Below, piece after piece: positions 1-5,997 of a DNA stretch of 6,387 nt (its first letter is position 1; each line of letters begins with the position of its first letter). Location of the stretch: positions 1 through 6,387 of the forward strand of contig JAODMX010000367.1 of NCBI GenBank assembly GCA_025464735.1, given 5' to 3'. This DNA is from Frondihabitans sp. (GTDB lineage: Bacteria > Actinomycetota > Actinomycetes > Actinomycetales > Microbacteriaceae). A program made the position numbers and the translations under genes. The notes under the pieces were generated by a model that saw only the letters and a list, made by a program, of their open reading frames with translations, was not told where the DNA came from and did no database searches.

Positions 1-881
1 CCGACCCGAACCTGGTCGCATTCGGCGACCGTTTCTTTCTCTACCCGACCACAGACGGGAGTGATGGGTGGGCAGCCGACTCCTTCAGAGCTTTTTCTTC
101 GGCTGACCTTCGTGTCTGGACCGACCACGGGCCCATCTTTTCTGTCGCCAACGACACCGTCTGGGCGACAGGGCATGCCTGGGCCCCGGCGGCCGTCGAG
201 CGCAACGGCCACTTCTACCTCTATTACACGGCTGAAGGAAACATTGGCGTCGCCAAGGGCGACGACCCGCTCGGTCCATTCACCGATCTGGGTCGCCCTC
301 TCGTGAAGGGGAATGTCTACCCCGGCCAAACCATCGACCCGTCTCTGTTCGCCGACGACGACGGCGTCGTTTACCTCCTGTGGGGAAACGAAGCGGCACA
401 CGTCGTGCCGTTGAACGACGACATGATGTCTTTCGATCGTGATCTCGTGACCTCGTTCGTTCCGACGGGATTCCGAGAGGCCGCCTGGATCCACAAGCGG
501 GCTGGCATCTACTACCTGTCCTGGTCGGAGAACGACACGCGAGAAGCCGGCTATCGGGTTCGTTACGCCACCGGCTCAAGTCCTGTCGGCCCGTGGCGAG
601 ATCAGGGCGTTCTCGTTGAAAAACGAACCGAACTCGGGATCCTGGCAACCGGACACCACTCCATTACCCAGGTGCCCGGCACCGACACCTGGCTGATCGC
701 CTACCACCGTTTTGCCATCCCCGATGGGAACGGCTACAGACGTGAAATCGTCATCGACGAACTTCACCACGAAGCAGGCGGACTTCTTCGTCCCGTCTCG
801 CCAACCCGAGTCCAGGCCGATCTGACAGGCCTGTTCCCCGCGCCATCCGCAACACTCCCCCCACCCCGCACCGAAAGGTAA
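1..881 (+). CDS. Glycoside hydrolase family 43 enzyme, 5' end cut off by the window
   Basis: Partial gene; the first complete codon is at position 3 and 292 codons precede the TAA at 879-881. The product is a five-bladed beta-propeller glycosidase of the GH43 type, a family that removes arabinofuranosyl, xylosyl or galactosyl-type residues by an inverting mechanism. Seen in order: a DPNLVAFGDRFFLYPTTDG segment whose Asp, the first residue in the window, fits the catalytic base; IDPSLFADDDG, with the probable pKa-modulating Asp at 336-338; FREAAW, with the probable catalytic acid Glu at 477-479, followed by GIYYLSWSEND; ATGHHS; and AYHRF followed by GNGYRREIVID near the end. All are typical of GH43. 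Because the base Asp usually lies near the N-terminus, probably only a short piece is missing, but a signal peptide cannot be excluded. The end is a short proline-rich tail with no added binding module. Only three bases separate it from the transporter lipoprotein gene. Exact substrate and subfamily are not assigned. Confidence 0.88.
   Translation, partial: DPNLVAFGDRFFLYPTTDGSDGWAADSFRAFSSADLRVWTDHGPIFSVANDTVWATGHAWAPAAVERNGHFYLYYTAEGNIGVAKGDDPLGPFTDLGRPLVKGNVYPGQTIDPSLFADDDGVVYLLWGNEAAHVVPLNDDMMSFDRDLVTSFVPTGFREAAWIHKRAGIYYLSWSENDTREAGYRVRYATGSSPVGPWRDQGVLVEKRTELGILATGHHSITQVPGTDTWLIAYHRFAIPDGNGYRREIVIDELHHEAGGLLRPVSPTRVQADLTGLFPAPSATLPPPRTER
873..878 (+). promoter_or_regulatory. Ribosome binding site for the substrate-binding lipoprotein
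   Basis: GAAAGG ends six bases before the ATG at 885 and lies inside the last two codons of the upstream GH43 gene. It fixes the start of the lipoprotein and leaves no room for a separate promoter between the two genes, so they are probably co-transcribed. Confidence 0.7.
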
Positions 882-884
882 GCA

Positions 885-2174
885 ATGTCGCTCCTTCGCT
901 CCACCACACCGCACAAGGTCAACAAAGCACGGTTCCGTCGAGCTCCCCTGCTCGCTGGAGTCGGTTTGGCCGCCGTCTCCGCGCTCATCCTCTCCGGATG
1001 TTCCGCCTCGGGATCCGGCAGCTCAGCCAACACCGTCAGCTTCCTTTCCTGGGACAACGCCGCGACGATGAAGCCCGTCATCGCGGAGTTCGAAAAGGAG
1101 AATCCGAAGATCACGGTCCAGATGTCCTACGCGCCACCGGTGCCCCAGTACATCTCGAAACTGCAGACGGAACTAGGTGCCGGCACCGGCCCCGACGTGT
1201 TCATCATCACGGCGGAGAACAAGGTCCAGCTCGAAAAGGATCACTTCGTCAAGGACCTCACGAACGAACCGTTCGTTTCCAACATCGCCTCGGCGGCCAA
1301 GGAGACCTACACAAAGGACGGCAAGCTTTACGGCATTGCCACGTCCTCCTGGGGCGGCGGAATCCTCTACAACAAGGCTCTCCTCGCGAAGGTCGGATAC
1401 ACGCAGGCTCCCCAGACGTGGGACGAGTTCCTCACGCTGTGCAAGAAGCTGAAGGCTGCGGGAATCACGCCGTTCTACGAGGGCGGTGACGGCCTCAGCG
1501 TGAGCCTCGCGGCTCTCCTCGGCATTGAGAATGCCAGTCTGGGCGGCAAGATGGACGCCGAGATCTGGGCCGGTAAGACCACGTTCGAGAAGACCTGGAC
1601 AAAGCCCCTCGAGATCTGGAACGAGCTCTTCACTCAGGGCATCGAGCCGCGAAGCGTCGCCGGGCTCACGAGCGCCAACGTCACCCAGCAGTTCGAAAAG
1701 GGCTCGGTGGCCATGATCACCACGGGCTCGTGGGGCCTCGGTGCGATCCAGGCCGCGGCGCCGAAGTTGAGTCTCAACTTCATCGCCGTTCCCGGTGTCA
1801 GCTCGACCTACTGGGCCGGTGCGGTCTCTCCCGGGTACGCCATCAATATCAAGACGCAGCACACGGCCGCCGCGGAGAAACTCGTTTCCTTCCTCCAGAG
1901 CGCCAAGGGCGTAGCGGTGTACCAGAAGCAGACGGCATCGATCACGACCACGAAGGACTACACGCCGACCCTGGATCCGGCGCTCGCCACGATGGCTCCC
2001 GCAGTTCGAGACGGTGACTTCTACCTTCCCCAGGTCACCTGGCCCGACAACAATGCCGCCCTGGGAACAGAGGTGACGGCACTGCTGCAGCAGATGATCC
2101 AGGGTCAAATCACCCCCAAGCAGGTCGCCCAGGGCATGGACAAGAAGCTGGCCTCGCTCCAAAGCAACGGCTGA
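885..2174 (+). CDS. Sugar ABC transporter substrate-binding lipoprotein (CUT1 type)
   Basis: Extracellular solute-binding protein of the MalE-like family (family 1), 429 residues, which is a usual length. It should capture an oligosaccharide at the outer face of the membrane and deliver it to the two permeases encoded next. The N-terminus is a lipoprotein signal: a basic stretch at residues 11-19 (KVNKARFRR), a hydrophobic core at about 21-36, and the lipobox LSGC with Cys39 as the lipidation site, followed by a Ser/Gly linker (40-48). The mature part starts with a beta strand (TVSFLSWDN). It carries the family motif LQTELGAGTGPDVF at about 93-106, and the WGGGILYNKALLAKVG segment typical of the hinge region. 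The start at 885 has a good Shine-Dalgarno site. The twin Arg at 18-19 is not followed by a convincing Tat motif, so Sec export is more likely. Its sugar cannot be told from sequence, but neighbouring GH43 and GH27 genes suggest an arabinose- or galactose-containing oligosaccharide. Confidence 0.95.
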   Translation: MSLLRSTTPHKVNKARFRRAPLLAGVGLAAVSALILSGCSASGSGSSANTVSFLSWDNAATMKPVIAEFEKENPKITVQMSYAPPVPQYISKLQTELGAGTGPDVFIITAENKVQLEKDHFVKDLTNEPFVSNIASAAKETYTKDGKLYGIATSSWGGGILYNKALLAKVGYTQAPQTWDEFLTLCKKLKAAGITPFYEGGDGLSVSLAALLGIENASLGGKMDAEIWAGKTTFEKTWTKPLEIWNELFTQGIEPRSVAGLTSANVTQQFEKGSVAMITTGSWGLGAIQAAAPKLSLNFIAVPGVSSTYWAGAVSPGYAINIKTQHTAAAEKLVSFLQSAKGVAVYQKQTASITTTKDYTPTLDPALATMAPAVRDGDFYLPQVTWPDNNAALGTEVTALLQQMIQGQITPKQVAQGMDKKLASLQSNG

Positions 2175-2181
2175 TTGAACT

Positions 2182-2217
2182 CACGGACGGGGCCGACCTG
2201 ATTCGGCCCTGTCCGTG
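2182..2217 (+). promoter_or_regulatory. Strong intercistronic hairpin after the binding-protein gene
   Basis: The arms 2182-2196 and 2203-2217 pair over 15 positions (14 Watson-Crick and one G-U wobble at 2189/2210) around a six-base loop, CCTGAT. The hairpin begins seven bases after the lipoprotein stop codon and ends ten bases before the permease Shine-Dalgarno site. No run of T follows, so it is not a classical intrinsic terminator. It probably protects the upstream message from 3' decay or causes partial termination. Either would give more binding protein than permease, as known for malE-malF in Escherichia coli. The pairing is seen directly; the role is inferred. Confidence 0.75.
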
Positions 2218-2227
2218 CTCTACTCCC

Positions 2228-2233
2228 AAAGGA
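2228..2233 (+). promoter_or_regulatory. Ribosome binding site for the first permease
   Basis: AAAGGA lies nine bases before the ATG at 2243 and ten bases after the base of the intercistronic hairpin. It supports the chosen start and shows that the site stays single-stranded when the hairpin forms. Confidence 0.7.
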
Positions 2234-2242
2234 CTCTTAGAC

Positions 2243-3226
2243 ATGGCTCTTGACGCCCCCACTCGACAGGCCGCCTCCGGGCGGCCGTCCGTTCCCGTTA
2301 ACCGCTCCCTCGCTGTGGGTAGCGGCGAACGCCGCCGAACCTGGCTCTACAAGGTCAAACAGACTGCCACGGGCAACATCTTCCTCATCCCGATCGCACT
2401 CGTCTTCGTGGTCTTGTACGTGATCCCAATGGGGCAGTCATTCTGGTACAGCCTGACCGACTACGACGGCTACGCCACTCCGACGTTCATCGGGCTGAAG
2501 AACTACATCAGCATCTTCCAGGACTCCTCGATGCTGTCGGCCCTGAGCTTCACGCTCCTCTATGCGATTGCGACGACCGTCATTGTGACCGTGTTCGCGA
2601 TCCCGCTCGCGCTCGTGCTGAACCGGAAGTTCATCGGCCGCAATTTCGTCCGCAGCGTCTTCTTCTTCCCAGCCGTCCCCAGCGTCGCGATCCTCGGGCT
2701 GGTGTGGGGGTTCATTCTCAGCCCCCTCGGCTCCGGCGTGCTCAACTCCGCCCTCCACGTCATCGCGGGGATCGGGCCGATCGGCTGGCTTTCCGACTCC
2801 ACCCTCGCCCAGATCTCGGTCATCGGTGTGGCCGTGTGGAGCCTGACCGGATGGCACGCCATCCTCTACCTCGCCTATCTCCAGTCGATTCCGGGGGACT
2901 ACTTCGAGGTCGCCACCATCGACGGAGCCTCGCGGTGGCAGAGTTTCCGCTACATCACGCTGCCGCTCCTCGTCCCCGCGATCAGCGTCAGCCAGCTGCT
3001 GCTCCTGACCGGGGGGCTCAAGGTGTACGACCTGCCGTTCACGTTGACCCAGGGCGGCCCCGGGTTCGCAACCCGCACCCTCACGCAGTCCCTCATCGAC
3101 GACGGCATCGCGCAGTCCCTGGTCGGACGGGCCTCGGCTCTCGCGGTCCTCTTCCTCCTGGTGGTCGCGATCATCGTCCTCGGCCAGTTGGCCCTCTCTC
3201 GACGTCTAGAAAGGCGCTACTCATGA
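2243..3226 (+). CDS. Sugar ABC transporter permease, MalF-like (CUT1)
   Basis: First membrane subunit of the importer, 327 residues, of the binding-protein-dependent transport family (MalF/UgpA-like). A hydrophilic N-terminal tail of about 43 residues, rich in Arg, precedes the first membrane helix (about 46-66). Further hydrophobic segments lie at about 101-125, 138-160, 188-212, 243-257 and 299-317, matching the usual six-helix layout. The cytoplasmic EAA loop, which docks the ATPase, is clear at 222-241: E-V-A-T-I-D-G-A with the I-x-L-P ending at 238-241. The segment FTLTQGGPGFATRTL near 266-280 is also typical of MalF-type subunits. The start is supported by AAAGGA at nine bases. The stop TGA (3224-3226) overlaps the ATG of the second permease, so the two subunits are translationally coupled, fitting a heterodimer made in equal amounts. 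No ATPase gene is adjacent. Confidence 0.95.
   Translation: MALDAPTRQAASGRPSVPVNRSLAVGSGERRRTWLYKVKQTATGNIFLIPIALVFVVLYVIPMGQSFWYSLTDYDGYATPTFIGLKNYISIFQDSSMLSALSFTLLYAIATTVIVTVFAIPLALVLNRKFIGRNFVRSVFFFPAVPSVAILGLVWGFILSPLGSGVLNSALHVIAGIGPIGWLSDSTLAQISVIGVAVWSLTGWHAILYLAYLQSIPGDYFEVATIDGASRWQSFRYITLPLLVPAISVSQLLLLTGGLKVYDLPFTLTQGGPGFATRTLTQSLIDDGIAQSLVGRASALAVLFLLVVAIIVLGQLALSRRLERRYS
3208..3214 (+). promoter_or_regulatory. Ribosome binding site for the second permease
   Basis: AGAAAGG lies eight bases before the ATG at 3223, inside the last codons of the first permease gene. It decides the start: the same frame stays open much further upstream, but only this ATG has a site and begins a normal permease N-terminus. 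Confidence 0.7.
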
Positions 3227-4041
3227 AACAGCAACGCCACATCCTGACGACAGTGCTGATGGTTCCGCTCGGCGCCCTGATCGCCGTGCCGTTCTACTAC
3301 ATCGTCGTCAACACCTTCAAGACGCAGGAGCAGACGGCGAACACGCCCCTCTCCCTCCCGACTTCGCTCAACTTCAGCAACTACATCACCGTGTTCCAGA
3401 ACACGCCGCTCGTCCAGAGCTTCTTCAACACGCTCTACGTGACCGCGTTCTCGATCGCCCTGATGCTGCTCATCGGGTCTCTCGCCGCGTTCGGCATGCT
3501 CATCGGGAAGGGGCGTCTGACCGCTGCCTTCGGCGTGATCCTGGTCATCGCGTTTCTCGTCCCGGGACAGGCGACCCTGATCCCGCTCTATCGGATCCTG
3601 GTCGGGTTTCACCTGGTCGACTCTCTGAACGGTCTGATCGTTCTCTACAGCGCTGGCTCGATCTTCTGCTACTTCCTGATTCTCGGGTACATGAGGACCG
3701 TCCCGGGCGAGATCATCGAGGCCGCCACGATCGACGGCGCCGGCCCGCTGCGGATCTACTGGACGCTGATCCTGCCCCTGATCCGACCCATCCTCGTCAC
3801 GGTCGGCGTCTTCCAGACCATGTGGGTGTGGAACGACTTCATCACGCCCAACGTGTTCATCTCATCGCCGTCGAAGTCCACACTGGTTCTGCAGGTGTAC
3901 TCGGCCGTCGGACAGTTCACTACCAACTGGCCCGCATTCATGACATTGAGCGTTATTGCCCTCTTTCCGATGCTGGTGTTCTTCATCTTCATGCAACGCC
4001 ACATCGTGTCGGGACTGGTGCAGGGAAGTATTAAAGGATGA
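3223..4041 (+). CDS. Sugar ABC transporter permease, MalG-like (CUT1)
   Basis: Second membrane subunit of the importer, 272 residues, a normal length for MalG/UgpE-like (CUT1) permeases. The protein starts with a short basic tail (MKQQRH) and the first helix at about 8-29. Then come the periplasm-side segment with NYITVFQNTPLVQSFFNTL, helices at about 69-93, 101-121, 136-156, 186-204 and 240-258, and the classic MalG ending QRHIVSGLVQGSIKG. The EAA loop is perfect at 166-185: EAATIDGAGP followed by the I-L-P of the consensus, and it should contact the ATPase. The start overlaps the previous stop (ATGA at 3223-3226) and the stop overlaps the next start (ATGA at 4038-4041). It therefore sits in a tightly coupled block between the transporter and the cytoplasmic enzymes. 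The open frame extending back to 2704 inside the first permease is an artefact of high GC and is not included. Confidence 0.95.
   Translation: MKQQRHILTTVLMVPLGALIAVPFYYIVVNTFKTQEQTANTPLSLPTSLNFSNYITVFQNTPLVQSFFNTLYVTAFSIALMLLIGSLAAFGMLIGKGRLTAAFGVILVIAFLVPGQATLIPLYRILVGFHLVDSLNGLIVLYSAGSIFCYFLILGYMRTVPGEIIEAATIDGAGPLRIYWTLILPLIRPILVTVGVFQTMWVWNDFITPNVFISSPSKSTLVLQVYSAVGQFTTNWPAFMTLSVIALFPMLVFFIFMQRHIVSGLVQGSIKG
4022..4028 (+). promoter_or_regulatory. Ribosome binding site for the first intracellular propeller glycosidase
   Basis: AGGGAAG ends nine bases before the ATG at 4038 and lies in the last codons of the MalG-like gene. The closer AAAGGA at 4033-4038 runs into the start codon itself and cannot serve it. 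Confidence 0.5.
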
Positions 4042-5024
4042 GCCGCTACGTTTTTTCCTATTTCATCAACCAGTCTGCGGACGACGGCGAACAGGTACGA
4101 TTCGCTCGATCTGTCGGCGACGACGGTCTGCGCTGGGAGCCGCTGAACGGCGGGCGACCTGTGCTGACCTGGACCGGTGGCCGGGGCGGCGCACGGGATC
4201 CGTTTCTCCTCCGGGCCGCCGGGCTTCCGGGAGAAACGGCCGCCTTCTACCTCCTGGCAACCGACATGCGTGCCCACGGCCACGACACGAAGGACTTCTG
4301 GGAGGCCGACCAGCGCCACGGGAGCAGGTCGATCGTGGTGTGGGAATCAGTCGATCTCGTGACCTGGTCGGAGCCGAGACTGGTCGAGGTGTCTCCCCCC
4401 GAGGCCGGCAACACCTGGGCGCCCGAGGCCACGTTTGACCCGGTCGCGGCTGAGTACTTCGTCTACTGGGCATCCAAACTCTACGAGGACGATGGATCCG
4501 GCACTCGCGTCGACGAGTCCTACAACAGGATGCTCGCCTCGACGACACGAGACTTCCGCTCGTTCTCCGAGGCGGTGGTCTGGGCGGATCCGGGTCGCTC
4601 GGTCATCGATGCCACGATTATGCACGACGGCGAGTACTTCTACCGGTTCCTCAAAGACGAGCGCACCCCGGATTCGTCGACACCGGAGGCGAAGTTCATC
4701 ACGGTCGAGCGGTCGACCAATCTGCGCGCGACCGAGTGGGAGCCCGTGACCGACGGTGTCGGGCGGTCCATCCCCGGTCATGATGGCCTCGTTCACGGCG
4801 AAGGGCCCATCGTGGTGGCGCGTGACGGCGACGGTTCCTGGGTTCTGCTGATCGACGAGTTCGGTCTGCGCAGTTACGTTCCGTTCGTCGGGGATTCCCT
4901 CGACACGAACGAGTGGCGGATCGCAGACGACTACCTGATGCCGCCGGGCGCGAGACACGGTTCTGTGCTCGCGGTGACGGAGGAGGAGTGGGAACGACTC
5001 GGATCCGCCTGGCCCGCTCAGTGA
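4038..5024 (+). CDS. Cytoplasmic GH43-type glycosidase
   Basis: A 328-residue five-bladed beta-propeller glycoside hydrolase resembling GH43 proteins often labelled arabinosidase or xylosidase. There is no signal peptide or membrane segment, so it should act in the cytoplasm on imported oligosaccharides. The expected acidic triad is visible: Asp54 in ARDPFLLR (base), Asp191 in SVIDATI (pKa modulator) and Glu255 in HGEGPIVV (acid). His307 in ARHGSV fits the His found in the centre of many GH43 propellers. Other family-like blocks are GSRSIVVWESVDLVTWSEP (95-113), GNTWAPEATFD (124-134), VYWASKLY (142-149), FYRFLKDE (201-208) and WVLLIDEFG (268-276). The ATG overlaps the stop of the MalG-like gene by four bases, and its own stop overlaps the next gene's GTG by four bases. 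The exact sugar released is not clear; an alpha-L-arabinofuranosidase, beta-xylosidase or galactofuranosidase are all possible. The fold and family are firm, the specificity is not. Confidence 0.87.
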   Translation: MSRYVFSYFINQSADDGEQVRFARSVGDDGLRWEPLNGGRPVLTWTGGRGGARDPFLLRAAGLPGETAAFYLLATDMRAHGHDTKDFWEADQRHGSRSIVVWESVDLVTWSEPRLVEVSPPEAGNTWAPEATFDPVAAEYFVYWASKLYEDDGSGTRVDESYNRMLASTTRDFRSFSEAVVWADPGRSVIDATIMHDGEYFYRFLKDERTPDSSTPEAKFITVERSTNLRATEWEPVTDGVGRSIPGHDGLVHGEGPIVVARDGDGSWVLLIDEFGLRSYVPFVGDSLDTNEWRIADDYLMPPGARHGSVLAVTEEEWERLGSAWPAQ

Positions 5025-5944
5025 GCACCCTTCGGCCGGACGCCTTCGCGACTCCGTACCGGGACCCTGTCTTCGACGGAGCCACCGATCCGGTCGTCAT
5101 TGCCGACCCCGTCCGCGGCGGTTGGCTTCTGTTCTACACGCAACGTCGAGCGACGCTGGATCTGAACGGCGTCGAATGGATTCACGGGACTCGCGTCGGC
5201 GTTTCGAGAAGCCTTGATGCCGGCGTGACCTGGATGTACGAGGGAACAGTTGCCGGACTGGAGAACAACTCGCGAGCCGGACGAGAACAAACCCACTGGG
5301 CGCCGGACGTCATCCGAATCGAAGACCGGTGGCTGATGCTGCTGACCGTCGTTGACGGCATCCACAGCGACTGGTCCGGTGAGGCGAGCATCGAGCAATT
5401 CGAAAGCATGGATCTCCGCTCCTGGACCTGGTCGGGACGAGTCCCGCTTGCGTCGCCACGCGTCATTGACGCGGCGATTGCCCGTGGTGACGACGGCCGC
5501 TATCGGCTGTGGTTCAAGGACGAGACGAGAGGATCCACGACCTACGTCGCTGTCACCAGCACTCCTTCCGACGCCTCGTCCTGGCGCGAGGACGGGGAAG
5601 TCATCTCGGGACGACCTCACGAGGGGCCGAAAGCCTTCCGCCTCGGATCCTGGTGGTGGCTCATCGTGGACGAATGGCGTGGCCTTGCCGTGCACAGATC
5701 CCGCGACGGGATCCAGAACTGGACACGCCAGGTCGCGAACGGAGGTCTTCTGCTCGAGGCGGCCGAAGACTGGGAGGGACGGTCTCTCAAGGCGCATCAT
5801 GCTGATGTCGTTGCGCTCGAGCGTGACTCAGCTGGTCGCGACCGGGCTTTGATCGTCTACTTCACTCACCCGGGGGAGCGCAGGAGCCATATCCGGTCGG
5901 CCGTCCTGGTCGAAAATCACGGGACCCTGTCCGTTCTCGAGTGA
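5021..5944 (+). CDS. Divergent GH43-like five-bladed propeller hydrolase
   Basis: A 307-residue protein starting at a GTG that overlaps the previous stop (GTGA, 5021-5024). It has no signal peptide and should be cytoplasmic. It looks like a distant member of the GH43/GH32 (GH-F/GH-J) propeller group. Acidic residues in the right order are Asp23 (GATDPVV), Asp150 (RVIDAAI) and Glu201 (HEGPKAF), and a His pair at 259-260 lies in the block KAHHADVV. Further blocks are THWAPDVI (91-98), YRLWFKDET (161-169), WWWLIVDEW (211-219) and VYFTHPGE (279-286). The same series of motifs occurs in the enzyme just upstream, so the two are probably ancient relatives with different substrates. The start is chosen from the overlap and from the family-like beginning; the frame is open back to 4913, but that part reads as low-complexity Arg/Gly sequence. 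No good Shine-Dalgarno site precedes the GTG, so translation probably depends on the upstream gene. Substrate unknown. Confidence 0.82.
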   Translation: MSTLRPDAFATPYRDPVFDGATDPVVIADPVRGGWLLFYTQRRATLDLNGVEWIHGTRVGVSRSLDAGVTWMYEGTVAGLENNSRAGREQTHWAPDVIRIEDRWLMLLTVVDGIHSDWSGEASIEQFESMDLRSWTWSGRVPLASPRVIDAAIARGDDGRYRLWFKDETRGSTTYVAVTSTPSDASSWREDGEVISGRPHEGPKAFRLGSWWWLIVDEWRGLAVHRSRDGIQNWTRQVANGGLLLEAAEDWEGRSLKAHHADVVALERDSAGRDRALIVYFTHPGERRSHIRSAVLVENHGTLSVLE

Positions 5945-5953
5945 CACCCGCCC

Positions 5954-5974
5954 GGGGAAGCCGGTTGCTTCCCT
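5954..5974 (+). promoter_or_regulatory. Small intercistronic hairpin before the GH27-like gene
   Basis: Arms 5954-5961 and 5967-5974 pair over eight positions (seven Watson-Crick plus one G-U) around a five-base loop. It sits in the 53-base gap after the second propeller enzyme. A run of A, not T, follows, so it is not a classical terminator; it may be a weak processing or stability element. The pairing is seen, the role is a guess. Confidence 0.4.
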
Positions 5975-5984
5975 CCGTCAAAAA

Positions 5985-5992
5985 GAAGAGGA
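5985..5992 (+). promoter_or_regulatory. Ribosome binding site for the GH27-like gene
   Basis: GAAGAGGA lies five bases before the ATG at 5998, at the end of an A-rich stretch (5980-5989). It is the strongest purine-rich site in the window and supports independent initiation of the last gene, unlike the coupled genes before it. Confidence 0.7.
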
Positions 5993-5997
5993 CCACG

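Noticed and set aside
433..445. Thirteen-base match GATCTCGTGACCT shared by the first GH43 gene and a site near 4353
   Set aside because: It encodes Asp-Leu-Val-Thr in both, but at non-equivalent places in the two proteins; most likely chance with common codons, not a repeat element.
1173..2162. Long antisense open frame (about 329 codons) opposite the binding-protein gene
   Set aside because: Its product is Arg/Leu/Gly/Glu-rich without recognisable motifs, as expected for the complement of a high-GC coding gene. The + strand gene is a clear lipoprotein.
2182..2217. Classical intrinsic terminator ending the transcript after the binding protein
   Set aside because: The stem is strong but no T-run follows, and the permeases must be expressed with the binding protein; partial termination remains possible.
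2704..3222. Open frame upstream of and continuous with the second permease
   Set aside because: It lies wholly inside the first permease in another frame, reads as Arg/Pro-rich sequence without family motifs, and the ATG at 3223 has a good ribosome binding site and a normal permease N-terminus.
4347..4958. Antisense open frame opposite the first propeller enzyme
   Set aside because: A shadow of codon bias; no ribosome binding site, motif or independent support.
4913..5020. Longer N-terminus for the second propeller enzyme
   Set aside because: The extra 36 codons overlap the previous gene, read as low-complexity Arg/Gly sequence and have no start with a properly spaced ribosome binding site; the GTGA overlap matches the other junctions.
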